Below, piece by piece: positions 1-12,894 of a DNA stretch of 64,000 bases. Both the position numbers and the translations under genes were made by a program. The stretch is from Quercus robur (Eukaryota > Streptophyta > Magnoliopsida > Fagales > Fagaceae): NCBI RefSeq assembly GCF_932294415.1, contig NC_065541.1, positions 56,956,290 through 57,020,289 on the forward strand. Reading direction: 5' to 3'. Numbering within the stretch: position 1 is the stretch's first letter; each line of letters starts with the position of its first letter. The notes below the pieces were generated by a model that was given only the letters and a program-made list of their open reading frames with translations, was not told the origin of the DNA and searched no databases.

Positions 1-1990
1 GTTGTTTAAACACTAAAAATATTGCTTAAACACTAGTACCAAACAACCCATAATCAAAGTTCTGTAACCCACTTCTATTAAAAACATGGCTAAATATGTA
101 ATTTTACTCTATTTTTATGTCTCTCTCCTCCAAGAACACCAAAAACATAACAATACAAGATCAAATAAGATTAAAAAGAATTCAACAAAACACTTGCATC
201 ATGAAATTTCAAATAGGTAGGTAACTTATATTAATTATTTCGATCAAATCTCTTTCAAATAGGTAGGTAACTTATATTAATTATTTCGATCAAATCTCAA
301 GTGAGTAAAGTGTCAAATTTCAAATCACAAGTAGGTAACTTAAATTTCGGTCAAACTACATGTGGATAAGTTATAATTTACCCTATTATCTCGACTTTGG
401 TGTAAAAATATTGTAACATTTTATAAGATTAGTGATTAATTCCTAGATCTAATATTATATAAATTGCCCTGTCATTAAAACTTAAAAATCTTAAGAACCA
501 ACTTTTCAAGAGAGGGTGGACAAGAAGTTGCTTTGGAGTTTGGACAACAAGGTGGACTGGACTGAAAAAATGAGATGGGTGGGTAGTGAATAACAATAAA
601 GTGCTAGGCAGACCCATTTCTAAGAGTTGCAAATCCAATTCAGGCTTTTTTTAAAAGGGGTTGACAAGAGAGGAATGGTGCTTGATTAGTGGCAAAGAGG
701 TTCACTCTTAAATATGGGCAGGATTGATGTTAAGATCACTATGATTCGTCTTCTTGTTGCCATTGCTACAGTAAGGCCCTATACCGTGGTATAGTACAGG
801 AGAGAGTGAATGGACCGATGCGAACCGAAATGCTATGCGGATGTAGCTTAAAGAAGTGTAACAACAATAAACTACACTTCAATTTTTAGATATTATATAA
901 ATATAACAATCTAAATGCCATTAAATTTGTAATATTTAATCTGAATTATTATTATTATTTGGATAAGTATATTTAATTAGAAGTATGAAAGGCACTCTCT
1001 CATTTCTAGCAAAACGAAGAGAATTCTTCCCTATCAAAAATATTGTCCCCTCATTTTCTAGAAAGAAACAAGATTCTATCCAATGTCTTTTTCTATCGTT
1101 CACAAAAAGATTTAGCAAATATCAATATTTTATAATTACTTTTCATTTTGTGTCTAAATGACCGATGATACATAATTTGCAATTTACCAATTTAAGATTT
1201 GAAACTATGTACGCATAATGCATCTTATCATCATCATCTGATTCACATGACATTGTTTTTATTTATTATTTTAACATTGTTAAGAGGTAAAGAGAGCAAT
1301 GTTGGATATGTTGAACCACCATTAGGGATGACAAAATACTTTCATCTTGCCCCGCCCATTTTTTATCTAATCTTTATCTCACCTACATTGAACCACCTCA
1401 TTAGGGATGATAAAATACTTTCATCTCATCCTGCCTTGACTTACCTCACTTTGCACCGTGCAAGTTTTCCCCCCTTCCAAAGAGAGCATGAGACACATAC
1501 GGAGCACCTACTATCTGACCCCGCGTTAGAGACTGCAAGAAAGAGACTGGGTGGATACACAAATTGATACACCACTTTGCTTAGTAATTATTCCAAAGAA
1601 GCAACCATTTTTTCCAATCTCTCTCGGCTTTATAATATAGTGCACGCTCGAACTAGAGACGGAGTTAACTCATTTACGTGTCTATTTAAAAACTTATATA
1701 ATATTAAATAATAAAAAAGAAAGAAGAAAGAAGTTTGCTCCAAACAAATTTGGAGACCATTCATAGACATATGTATTTTTTAATCACGTGACTTATTTTT
1801 AATAATCATGTAGAAAGGAAAATAACTACTAATTATTTTATCAAATTCCAATCAATGGAAAGCATAAATATTATACATTCATGTATTGAAAGGCACATCT
1901 TGCACAAGGCTGAAACATAAGAGGATCAATTAATTTTGAGAAAAATAACAATATTTTATCAGATTGTGCCACAAATTTGTGCATAAATTG
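1..1990. other. AT-rich intergenic region, no gene
   Basis: No reading frame here resembles a protein family I know. The stretch holds a 46-bp tandem repeat at 207-298. It also holds a short phrase (cattagggatga followed by aaaatactttcatct) at about 1320 and again about 80 bases later, which looks like a decayed repeat. The end near 1990-2270 probably includes the 3' untranslated region of the minus-strand SDP6 gene. Confidence 0.5.
207..298. repeat. 46-bp direct tandem duplication
   Basis: Two adjacent copies start at 207 and 253 with tttcaaataggtaggtaac and run through ttatttcgatcaaatctc. The copies look identical by eye. A shorter, diverged echo of the same phrase follows near 320-355. 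Confidence 0.85.
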
Positions 1991-2270
1991 AACATAAGGA
2001 TGACATATATGAAAGATCCACCCATCTGTTCTATGAACTTCACAACAGGAAAAGGGGGGAAAATATAGCCGTGCAAACTTTATTGCACAAGAATAAGGTT
2101 AGAAAAATTGTGGTGAACAATTTTATTTCTAGATCCTGAACCACAATGAAGAATGACCAATAATTATTCAGCACTTCTACAACTATTGATTTGGGATTAA
2201 GGCTTTTTTGTTGTTGTTGTACTTCTGAAACTATTGATGAAATTAACAAATAAAATAGCATTTATATATA

Positions 2271-5200
2271 CTATTCGTGTTTTCCATCATGGAATTGTGC
2301 ATTCTTTGATGACTTGAAAGTCTCCAAAAATCCTTTACCCTTCTCAAGCTCTTCTTTCTTCCTTGACTTGTCCCAATTGTGTTCTGCAGCCAATATCTCG
2401 ATTATCCGTGGCAATGCCCGGCCTGCTGCATCAGTGTCAAGGAAAGCAAGCCTAGATCTCCTGGCAATGAAATCAACAGCAGATTCACAGTATTCATGCC
2501 GAGCACAGTATGCAACCTCTGCCTCTAGGTAAGGATATCCATGGGCAAGTCTCTTCCCCATATGTTCATTCTATTGACCAAAAGAGGGAAAAAGAAGGAT
2601 TACAGTGTGCCAAAAATAACATCAATAGGGTTCAAAGAAACAGTATCCACCACACTACCAAAATGCAATCTTGTACTATATATCATAGCTGAATTAAAAT
2701 CTTGAGACATTACAAGTTTGTTCAGCATAAAAAGGGCTACAAAGGCATAAAACTAAACAAAATACATAATGAGGCCCATGACAGTGCCTGAATTGGATGA
2801 GTCCTTTTTCTTTAATACTACTTTAGGATATCTACTATAATTTGATTTAGGCATCTGTTCTTTTAATACCAATAAGGTGAAAACACAGGGCATTGCAAGA
2901 TTTCAATAAATGAAATCATACTAATTTCCCTGGATTAGTAACGTAATGTCTCCAGATGACCCTTTCAACCATGTACATTAAAGTGCAATCTCAAATCTAA
3001 TTTCCTAAATCAACCAGTCGAAAAATCTGAAGCCCATGTGACTCGCAGCCCAATGGGAAGCACTTATATTTTGATGGGTCACCAACATGCCCCAAAACCA
3101 ACCACTATATAATAGCAAAAGTCTAGCACAGAATATGGAAAAATACTCAGTCCATGTATTATTTCAATGATTTTTCAGCAAAAATCATTGAAATAATATA
3201 AAACAAATCAAAACTTCACATAAATTCTCTCTTTTTGAAAACACAAAGGAAATCAGATGTGGACCAACCACAAAACCTGTTTTGCTAGTCAACAAAAGAG
3301 TTCCAAGATGGTGACAAAATCCACAAACTGAAGTTAACAAGGGGGAAAAAAACCAATTTAACACTTGATGTGAACCATGTGCCACTGTATCATGCCCAAG
3401 CAGAAGTATTAAACTTTCAAGCATTACAATTATATACAGAACCTAAAATGTCAATATTTTGAGGCCCGCCAATGAAATGTATAATATATTCTGTCACAAA
3501 GCAATGCTAAACATCATTTGTCTATAATACAAACAAAAAAAAACCACATAGACTAAGGAAAAACTACACTATGAAACTTAAGATCAATTTTTAAGAAATT
3601 CCTTTCATTAAAAAAATTAACAACAGAGTCAACTAAAAAGTTTTGAGAATGCCCATTGCTTTATCTGAATTTGAGCATTGCTATATTAGAAATCAACCTG
3701 TTGCCAAGCAGAACCTTAAAAGGATTGCAAAATTAGCTCTAAAGGTTATTAAGAGCAGTAAGATCCCATTCAAAACTCTTTCTTTACTTCCAAATGCATT
3801 TGAGCATATATAGTATACTGCAGGAAGTGTCAGTAGTAAAACTGCATGACAACTATTAGAAGTTTCACTTCATTGTGAAGCAAATATTTTCTTTATTGGT
3901 AAGTTAAACACGCCCAGTGCATTTTAAACCCCATGACCTCATTCTCCACCCATTCATACGGGGGAAGTTTATGGTGAAGCAATTATAAAAAGAGGATAAA
4001 AAAATTCCTCCTAAGTGATAAAGCTACAAAATGAAGATTATAGCAAGACAAGCCAACCTGAGCAATGGCAGCCACTCGTTCAGCCATTGTTCCATATGCG
4101 TGAGAAAGATGCTTTGCTACTGCAGTGTCCATTACACCAGGAACAACTTTACCACTAAAAGTCTTCTTCATGCGTACATATTGTTGAGCAAGAACTGTAA
4201 ATGATGAAGGATCCCATCCATCTCCACCAATAATGCACAAATATTGAGTTATACATTTACTGGTGGGGCTCAGCTTTCCAGACTTTATAGCTGCATTAAC
4301 CGCATCTTCTGCCATGCTGATTGTACTAATAGTAAGTATAATGTGCAGGGAGGGGAGTGGGGGGATGTACACACAGGCATTGACTTAAAAGGCCTAGATC
4401 AATAAGGTTTACTTTAAAATTAAATTCATTGAGAATACTTCTAATAAATTATTGTGTGTGTGATTGTAATTGAAAGAGCATCAAAGAGGAACCACTTTAG
4501 ATGAGTTTAGCCAGTGTGCACCTCCCAATAATTTATTAATAATAAATTTCAGGTATACTATTCCAAAGGTTACCTACGGTAAGTAGTCCACTTCCCACCC
4601 GTAATTGTGACCAAACCAGGATAATCTTCACATACAACATGATCTCTGGAGATACTCTCAGTGTTTTTTGCAGATGGATCCGTTGCCAATGGGCGTATAC
4701 CACTCCATGCAGAGAGAACATCTGTTCGCCTTACCTACACTTCCACAGAATTAATTTATCACCACAAGTAATAGCAAAGAGAAGACAACCTAGAGGGAGC
4801 AACTAGCAATAATTCCTTCAATGGCTTGTAGGTTTAGTCAGTGAAACATCAACGTGGAGTCATGGACCTTCACTAGACAAGAAGTCCATGTGAACAAGGA
4901 GTAGCACACCAAAACATTAATAGTAAACGATCTCTGAAATTTCAAACATCTCTTAACATTTAAAATAAGTCAAATTTGAGTGTAATTGTGTTAGCAATGT
5001 ACTCAAACCACCACAAGCCCATCAACATATAAAAATCATATTAGGAGCATAACCTAACACACCAATATCACCTAACTCCCACTCAGAATATTTTAGTAAT
5101 GCAGATTGGAGCTATTCAAAAAATGAACTTCAAGAGTAATAAAAAATAAAAACAAAGGAAAAAACAACGACAGCAAAAACATCTAGAAATCTTTAATTAA

Positions 5201-7809
5201 AAATGAATGTGCCAGGTAAGAAAAGTGCAGGACATAGACACAAAAAGTGGATGATGATGGAAACAGCAACATACCTTAACAGTAAGGTAATCACTGATGG
5301 CGTCCAGTATAAATTGAATCTCATCCTCATGTGGTTCTGGAAGCAACGTAATGTCAGTGTTGGAATCTGTAGTTCCAGCTACTGTTCGTCCCAACCATGG
5401 CAGCATGAAGACAACACGTCCATCCTTGGTTTTAGGAACAATTAAACCCATTCCCTCAGGTGAATAATAATCAGGTAGAACGACATGTACACCACTGCTA
5501 GGACAGATCATAGACCGTGCTTCTTTATCAACCATTTTCCTCACAGAGTCGCAAAATGGCCCAGCAGCATTGACAATTACTTTTGCATAGGTATCAAACT
5601 CTTTGCCTGGTGCACTTTGAAATGCAGTAAGGAAGATAACAATTGAAGTAACCAAATTTAGTTACAGTAGATACAACTCATACAAGACAACTTAGCGTGC
5701 ATCACTAACAAATATACTAAAGGCCAGAAGAAAAAACAGATGGGTAAATGCCCGCATAGGTTAGTACACACATTGACTTGAATGTATGGTCATGTTAGAG
5801 CAAATGAGAGAACAAGAGATTTTGGTTGGAGAACAATAAAACATGAGCAAACAAAAAAATACAATGAAGTCAAAGCTGACTTGTCCCTCCCCAAGACTTA
5901 ATTATCAGTTTTACCTCTTTATTATTTTGGGGACTGAATTGGTGTATACACTATACAGATTACAAGAACAAGAAACTACCAATTTGAGAACAGAGAATAA
6001 CAGCCAGATTAACAAATAATTGTAAAGTTTTGTCATCAAATTGTTCATACAAGTTTTCATGGTAAAGAAAAATTGTGAAAACAATTAATATTAAGGTGAT
6101 AAATATCTCAAGAGTGCCAAGAGCCTAGTAATTTAATGGCATTGTCTGCTCTCCTCCCTAGGGAGAACCAGGGTTCAAATCCCATCTCCCCCATTGTTGT
6201 AACTAACAAATTATAAAAAATTAAAAATTGAAAAAAAAAAAAATTTCTCAAGTGTTGACAGGAAGTACTTCCTGTACCTGATAAATTATCTCGGATTCGT
6301 GCACCAATTATCCGCTTGCCATCTTCATCCCTCAGAAATGCTACAACTTCTGCATGGTTAAGCACTGCTGCACCAGCTACTGCAGCAGTGCATGCTACTC
6401 CAACATTAAGTCTCGAGTCATTCATCTGGCCATCAAAATAAACCACTGTGCCCTTCAGGTTTCTATCTTTACCCTTCCTTGCAAGCGTGGGGAAGAGCTC
6501 ACTAGACTCTTGTGCAGAATAATATCTGGACAAATGCAACAGATGTCGTCCAGCTACCAAATCGTACATTTTCAAGCCCGCCCAGTAATATACTACATCA
6601 AACCATTCAAAACATGGTGTCATGCATGGTAAAGCATTGCATAGGTGTGGCGCATTTTCAATAAGCTGTTTACGCTCCTCAAGTGCATGGAATACCAACT
6701 TCAGTTGCCCATAGTCAAGATTAAACACAGCTTTCTCCAAATAACGTACCCCTAAAAGTTATACAAACAAATACAGACAAATGATTAGCTCCAATCTAAA
6801 AGAAAACTATATGTTATAAATTTACAACCAAAAAAAAACCAATGGATATTATTAGAACATCCGGACCTAATTAAATGACATAATTAACATCCTACAACCC
6901 TTCACATTACAACATTTCATTTCTTTTGGCCCTATTGAAAAAAAAAATATTCCACATCAATTTTTTGCTAATGCCAATAACTAACAAACCAAACAGACAA
7001 AACAGCTACCTATTTTCCAAAAAATGGAGGAAAAATATTCATATATATATGGGTCCGTTTGGTTAGACGTTTGGGAGCCTAAAAGTGAGTTTTGAAAACT
7101 CAAAACCCCGTTCATTTTAAACCAAAAACACCGTTTTGCAACGGCTTATACAAACCGCATTGATTCTAACCCATATGATCGAGCTGAACAACCAAACATT
7201 CTGTTCAATCATAAAAAAGTCCATAACCATGCGAATTCAAGTGCAGAGCAACGCAATTTCCAATCATGATAACAACTCCACACAAGGAATTCAATATTTA
7301 AAACCGAAGAAAAAAAAAAGTTCAAAAACAGAGCATATCAGTAGAATCACAAAAAACGCTAGCAATTCAATTAGTCAAGTACATTTACACATACATAAAC
7401 CGATCAATATACTCATACATGTAAGGAATACGTACGTACCTCCGTGAATGAGCTTGGTGGACCTTGAGGACGTGCCGGAAGCGAAATCCTCGCGCTCGAC
7501 GAGCCCGACCCGGAGACCACGCGTGACGGCGTCGAGTGCCACGCCGGAGCCGGTGGCGCCGCCGCCGATAACGAGCATGTCGAGCGGGTTGGCGGAGTTA
7601 GCGCCTATCAGCGCAGAGGCCTGAGTCGCCCTGGACGGAACGACTACGTTGGGGTCGGTAATCCTCTGCCGAATTGCCGACATGTGTGCTCCAGCTTCAC
7701 CGCGGTCGCTGGCAGAGAACGTCGGCCCGAAGAGCAGGATTCCGCCTCCGGATGCGGCGGCGATTGCAGCGGCGCCTATTCGCCGGCTCAGGCGAGCTCT
7801 TGCTGCCAT
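2271..7809 (-). CDS. SDP6: FAD-dependent glycerol-3-phosphate dehydrogenase, mitochondrial (SDP6)
   Basis: Oxidises glycerol-3-phosphate to dihydroxyacetone phosphate using FAD and passes electrons to ubiquinone at the inner mitochondrial membrane; in plants it links storage-oil glycerol to gluconeogenesis. Six exons on the minus strand join in frame with GT-AG introns: 7809-7440, 6751-6278, 5606-5275, 4734-4574, 4316-4058, 2570-2271. The sum is 631 residues, against about 629 in Arabidopsis. The Rossmann FAD motif GGGATGSG lies at residues 82-89, followed by [31 protein letters not shown] and GGKWTTYR (about 438-445) are present, and the C-terminal helical domain ends [11 protein letters not shown] chose the [10 protein letters not shown] start because family proteins begin there; an in-frame ATG at 7935 would add 42 residues. 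Residues NEHM before GKRLAHG differ from the usual EEGL. No internal stop. Introns 2 and 5 hold SINE sequences. Confidence 0.95.
3883..3975 (-). mobile_element. SINE-like fragment in SDP6 intron 5
   Basis: Read on the minus strand, the stretch has the recurrent plant phrase atgaatgggtggagaatgag, then ggtcatgggg, then acttaccaataaa at the 3' side. This resembles tRNA-derived plant SINEs, with a degenerate B box where the consensus would read GGTTCGAATCC. No target duplication is clear. Confidence 0.45.
6113..6240 (+). mobile_element. tRNA-derived SINE in SDP6 intron 2
   Basis: The element starts agtgccaagagcctag, has an A-box-like segment (tagtaatttaatggc) and a canonical B box (ggttcaaatcc at about 6172), and ends in an A-rich tail. 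It is flanked by a near-perfect 12-bp target duplication: aaatatctcaag at 6101-6112 and aaatttctcaag at 6241-6252. It lies opposite to the host gene, inside the intron and away from both splice sites. Confidence 0.8.
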
Positions 7810-7936
7810 ACGGTGCGTTTGGAGCGAGGGAGCGAGAGAGATAGAGAGAGAAGGTTGATGTGATAGGGATTTGATTCGGCTATAGAAATTTGGAAAAAAG
7901 GTTGCGTTGGGAATCGGTCTAAAAGGACTTTTCACG

Positions 7937-9919
7937 GTTGTTTAGCAAAATGCCACACACCGTTGGAGATGGTGGAACAGTGTTGGATCCCAGTACTGTG
8001 TACTCATCAAAATTACTAAAATACCCTCTTACTTGCTTACAAGCTACAAGAACTCTTGCTTTTTTTTTGGAGTTTTGACTTTTTTCCCAACCCCTAATTA
8101 GACAAGTGGTTAAGAATTAGTCAAGCAATGAATTTGACATAGAGGCGTTTGTTGTACGAGGTTTCCGTTTTGTTTTATGATTGATTTTCTATATAAATCA
8201 TTTTCATATTTTTAGGGAATCAAATATGGGTATTTTTTTTTTATAGAAGAATATATGGGTATCCTAGATTCTCATCCTTGGGTTTAGGTGCGCTAAACTC
8301 ATGGGTTTATATCACAAGTTTGCTCTTTAACCGTGTGTCAAAATGAACATGTGTCATAATTTTGATTAGTCCAAGCCAAGTTTTTTGTAATGTGGGTTCT
8401 CATAATAAAATGACTTAATATTGTATTTATAAATTTATTAATATTTTAGAAAAAATAAATACGGAGTAGTTAGTATAAGATTCTTAGGAATAAGTAAAAA
8501 TATAAGAATTTACATTAAAAATATGGAATAATGGATACTAGAAGTTTGGATATATATATATATATATATTGATAACATGGACAAAATAAATTAGCAGAGA
8601 TATGTATACCGTCTTATAAAAAAAATTATGTATATACATACATATATAATATAGGGAGCACTCCTTTCAAAAAAAAATTATATATATAGGGAGTACTAAA
8701 AGACAACTTTACTATTATTATTATTATTATCATCTATATTACTATTTAAAGAGATTTTCATGTTTGGCTTCCTATTTTTTGATGCCCAAAATACTTTCAA
8801 ATTCATCTATTTAGAAAGTTAAATAATATAGTTAGACATGTCAAATTACTATTTTAAAAACTCATAAATTTTACATAGGTTTTAAAAAGCAGTTTTTTTT
8901 GTTTCGTTTTTTTTTTTTTTTTTCTGTTTATGGGCCATCCACTTTTCTTTGTTAAATTCAAATTTCAAAATAAAACAACTATTTAAAAAAATAATAAATA
9001 AAACGACTCTATTTATATATATATATATATTTTAATATCTATATTAGTATTATTTAAAGAGATTTCCCTGTTCGAATCCCTATTTTTAGATGCCCAAAAT
9101 ACCCTCAAAATAAAGAAGATTATGACACTAAATCTAAAAATAAAAAAGAGTCTCATCGCACGCACGAAGTACATACTATGAGGCTAATTGTTATTATTAT
9201 ATTAATATGAATTAAAAGACACAATAAGATGTGAATTTATTAGTGTTTATTTTATGGTTTTTTTTTTTTTGTGAGAAACTATCTTATGGTTAGTGGTTAC
9301 TAACAATGAGAATTTCCCTCTTAGAATAAAATAAAACACTAATGTCTACTTAGTTGTTTTATAAATTATTTGACACATCGAGTAGATCATGTCAACTATG
9401 TCAAGTAGTCCTCCAACTCAATAATAGAGTATCACGCATTTCAAATTAATTGGGATGTAACCAGAATATCTATATATATACACACATACAAATTGTCATT
9501 GCCTCCTCAAACTTCGGTGTTTGCAAATCCTCTACACCACACCAATAAAGTTCTAGCAATTCAAACACTCTTTGTGCTAGGAGAAAGTTTAGAGACACAA
9601 AAAATCTAACATTTGCTAATATGACAGATTATTAGTGATAAGTTAAAAAGTAAATTCAATGTGGCTCAAATGAGAATCAATGAAAGCTTCCAACTCAACA
9701 TGTGTCAAAAAAATTGTTTTATTTATTTATTTTTATATAGCATTACTCTTTTGTTATGGTTCACAAAAGTAGTTTTTTTTTGGATTAGTAAAGATAGGAT
9801 TAACCAAGGCAAAAGGCAGAGGAGGGCCTTAAACCATCTCTTGAGCATGCAAAAGCTATCAAACCAAGTGTTAAATATAATTATTATTATTATTATTAGC
9901 AACGCGATGTGTTATACCA
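7937..9919. other. AT-rich intergenic region upstream of SDP6
   Basis: The part nearest 7810-7960 should hold the SDP6 5' leader and core promoter (minus strand), but I see no single decisive TATA motif. The rest has TA and T runs and two related phrases near 8735-8800 and 9040-9110 (cctatttttngatgcccaaaatac), which look like copies of a short unnamed repeat about 300 bases apart. No gene seen. Confidence 0.4.
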
Positions 9920-10196
9920 TGTTGTATATGCTAGAGTAGATGCGAAAGGAAAAACACAGAATAAGAACACTGAGAACACGAGAGTTACGTGGTTCAACCC
10001 TGTCGGCCTACATCTACGGAGGAATCCCTTAAGGGCTACATCTTTATTATGTATAAGAGTGTAGTATAATAACCTATGTTACAATGAGCCATAACATGAG
10101 TATATATAAGCGACTAAACCCTAGACTACTAGTACAAGCAGGAGTGGGCTTGGGTCTATTACATTAGGCTAATATGTCTAATATATATCTCTAACA
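9920..10196 (-). mobile_element. Copia-like or TRIM long terminal repeat
   Basis: On the minus strand the segment begins TGTTAGAGATATATATT and ends CATATACAACA, the TG...CA ends of an LTR. It holds a TATA-like cttatatatactc, a cataataaag polyadenylation-type phrase, and accacgtaactctcgtg as seen near the ends of many plant Copia LTRs. Directly after the 3' end on the minus strand comes TGGTAT, the first six bases of the initiator-Met tRNA primer site. No target duplication is visible, so it may be one LTR of a truncated element. Confidence 0.55.
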
Positions 10197-10852
10197 TCAA
10201 GAAAGAAGAAATAGATATTTATGGGCCCATCCCACTTACAATGAGATGAGCTAAGCGGTTAATGTTCTCATTTACAAAGCAAAAGTCCCAACAAGATAGG
10301 GGATTGAAGGAAGCTAAAATAGATGACAAAAAAAAAAAAAAAAAAAGGACTAAAATCAGATGAATTGACTTGAGGATGCTGAAAAGCTTCAATCACGATA
10401 AGTGATTCCCCTTTCAAACACATCAAAAGAGAAATGGTGATGAACTGCCAGTTTGAGGGCCAAGAGAGCAACATGAACTTCACCGAGAAGGAGGTCCAAT
10501 GGGGGTAACAAAGAAAGAAGCATGGGCAAAATGGCAGATGGTGAGTTTAGGATTAAGATTATAACCTGACTCAATTAATTTAAACACACACAAGACCACT
10601 AGATAATGTGGTCGTCTTCTCTATACTAAAAAGTTTGCCCAAAATGACTTTTATAGTTGAAACTTGAATGAAAGATTAAAAAAAAAAAAAAATTAAATAC
10701 GATATCTAAGTTTAAATGAACTTGTCATCACTATCATAGTGATGGCTCCTTTTTTTTTCTTCATATTTATAATATTGTGCTAAACATGATCAAGTATCTA
10801 ATATTTTGAATGCATAAATCATCGCACTCATAATATATAGATCTAGAATTTA

Positions 10853-10976
10853 CATATGGTAAATATATTATATATAGTTTTTAGAGTTTTTTTTTTTTTT
10901 TTGAAGAGGTTTTTAGAGAATTTCAACATATTACGTCCGCTATCTATAATTCACATATGGTAAATATATTATATTT
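10853..10976. repeat. Partial ~100-bp duplication ahead of a SINE
   Basis: The phrase catatggtaaatatattata occurs at about 10853 and again at about 10954. Each copy is followed by a T-rich run and the SINE 3' phrase agagaatttcaac. It looks as if the insertion site plus the SINE tail was duplicated once. Confidence 0.5.
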
Positions 10977-11137
10977 TTTTTATAGAGAATTTCAACTTAT
11001 GATATCTCCTCCTATTGATACTCTTTATCATTAAATCAAAATACCAATCAATTTTTGCTGTAAATGGAGATTGAATCCCAAATCTTTTATTCAATAATCA
11101 GAAACTTTACCAGTCGAGTTAACTAGAACTCACAAAT
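10977..11137 (-). mobile_element. tRNA-derived SINE, minus strand
   Basis: Read on the minus strand it begins tgagttctagttaactcgac (A-box region), carries gggattcaatctcc as the B box, then accaat- and gataaagagt-like phrases, and ends gttgaaattctctataaaa. This layout matches a common eudicot SINE family ending in GTTGAAACTCTCTAAAA. A second 3' end of the same type sits at about 10905-10945. Confidence 0.6.
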
Positions 11138-11726
11138 ATATGATATATATTTTTTGATGAAAAATATATGATATATCTAAAATACTAAAAAGCTAAAAGC
11201 ATGATTGGTACATTAAATAAATATTATTATTTTTTAATATAATATTTATTACTATAAATAAAAAATATCACAATACAATAATTATCCATATTCATGAGAT
11301 TGTTTCTTATAGAAAGTTTCTATTAGCTATTTTAAAAAAGAGTAGCTATTCTCAAAGAGTATGATGGTTTTACATCTTAAGGGGCATTCGGGACAATTCC
11401 ATGGATATAGTCAACTATATTGAATAGAAGCATCTAAGTCAGAAATCAGAATCAAAGAGAGTGCTGGGTAATTGGCAAATATCCTCCCGTGTTAAAAACA
11501 AAAAAAAAAAATATATATATATATATATATTTTCCCGTGTTTACTGTTTAGATATAAAGGAAAAGTGGTCAACCGCCAACGTCACAACTCCCGAGGAGAG
11601 CATAAAAGCTGCCTGGCTCGTGAAACGCCACTCGACTTTTTATAACGTTTTCTTTCTTTTAAAAAAAAACTTTTTATAACCTTCACTACCTTTTAAAAAA
11701 AACTTTTTATAACGTTTTTTTAGCAC
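11138..11726. other. AT-rich spacer
   Basis: A/T tracts, a TA dinucleotide run at about 11510-11530 and two copies of aaaaactttttataacgtt near 11660-11715. No gene or element boundary recognised. Confidence 0.35.
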
Positions 11727-11734
11727 ATCATGAG

Positions 11735-12818
11735 TCGGATGGTTATGGGTAGAATATAGATCGGGTATATTTATACCCTACTTAAAATGTTTGTCCATAG
11801 ATATCTAGATACCAATACCCATTATTATTCATACACAATTCTTACCCGAATTTATTATCCATAGATATCCATACCCTATCCAAAACTCATTTAATTTTTT
11901 CTTTTTAAAATCCAAAAACATTTTAACTTAAAAACTAAGCAATAACTTTATCTTAAAAAAGAAAAAATTAATGAATAACTTTGAAATAAGATGTATCTAC
12001 TACTTCTTCTTCTTCTTCTTCTTCTTCTTTTTTTTTTTTTAAGATAGAGATTAGAGCGAAGATATCCTTTTTCGACAAGCTCTTGTACCTCCCCGGTGGC
12101 AACAAATCGAGTAGATCTTGATAGTTCGCTGGCAACTTCACCTCCCACACCGAGTCTGATGACGCACCGTCGCAAAACGCATGGTTCAGCCTTGCGAGGT
12201 TGCAAATCTCCGATGGAGTCAAGTAGAGAAACATGCAGGCCACGCAACTCTCCGGTATGTCCCCTAGACCCGAACCCGAATCCAAACCCGACGACTCATT
12301 CACCAAGTTCGACAGTGACGCCCCTATCGACTCTTAATCTCTCTAACTCTGACTCTAACTGTGAGCGTACAAGTGAAAAACCATCTTTCAAGTCATGGTT
12401 TTTAGAAGTAAAGACAGACCAAGGTTTTGTATAGAGAGAAAGTTCAGATCCAAGGATTAGAGAGAGATTTCGAGGTTGAGAGAGTTGGTTCAAAGATGGA
12501 GAAGACCACCGCAGTGGCAGTGCTGGTGATCGGAGTGATGAGTTCAAGGTATTGGGCCATGGAGGCTCGAGTGAGAGAAACAGATAGAGTAACGGTGAGG
12601 ATGGAGGCTTAGGTGAGAGAGAGTGTATGTGTGAGTGAAAGTGAGAGAGTTAGGGGTTTTTTTTTTGTTTTTTTATTTTTATATATATACGGGTTGAGTA
12701 TGGATAATATCCATACCCTACCCGATTAGGTTCTACCCATGAAGAACCGAGTATTACCCAAAACATTTGGATCGGGTAGGGTAGGATATCCATTACCCAA
12801 TGGATATGGCCATCCCTA
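11735..12818 (-). mobile_element. hAT-like transposon carrying a captured gene fragment
   Basis: Flanks are atcatgag (11727-11734) and atcatgac (12819-12826), an 8-bp duplication with one mismatch, the size hAT elements make. The right terminus read inward is TAGGGATGGCCATATCC and the left is TCGGATGGTTATGG, an imperfect terminal inverted repeat of hAT type. Both sub-ends are rich in gggta and tatccataccc repeats. No transposase is present, so it is non-autonomous. The interior holds an F-box gene fragment. Confidence 0.65.
12046..12306 (-). pseudogene. Captured PP2-A-type F-box gene fragment (first exon)
   Basis: The minus-strand frame starting MVNESSG reads GLGDIPESCVACMFLYLTP, then EICNLARLNHAFCDGASSDS, VWEVKLPANYQDLLDLLPP and LSKKDIFAL. 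This is the N-terminal F-box of plant F-box/phloem protein 2-like proteins (PP2-A11 to A15 group). In the intact family an exon boundary follows shortly after this point, and the PP2 lectin part that should follow is absent. After the match comes a run of GAA/CTT repeats and stop codons. It lies inside the hAT-like element, so I infer transduplication rather than local decay of a resident gene. Confidence 0.75.
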
Positions 12819-12894
12819 ATCATGACGTTTATGAGGAAATTTGGTCCCGTTTGATAAAGTTTGTACGTTTTTAGACCTCTTAAACACAACCAAA

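Noticed and set aside
7385..7935. Longer SDP6 start at 7935 (adds 42 residues)
   Set aside because: The added residues do not look like family N-termini, and [10 protein letters not shown] at 7809 gives the usual length; kept only as an alternative.
11999..12028. CTT/GAA run as part of the F-box fragment
   Set aside because: A simple repeat beyond the exon boundary; the Glu/Arg residues it encodes are not family sequence.
12296..12612. Frames beside the captured F-box exon
   Set aside because: They overlap the donor gene's likely leader on both strands and match no family; not called as genes.
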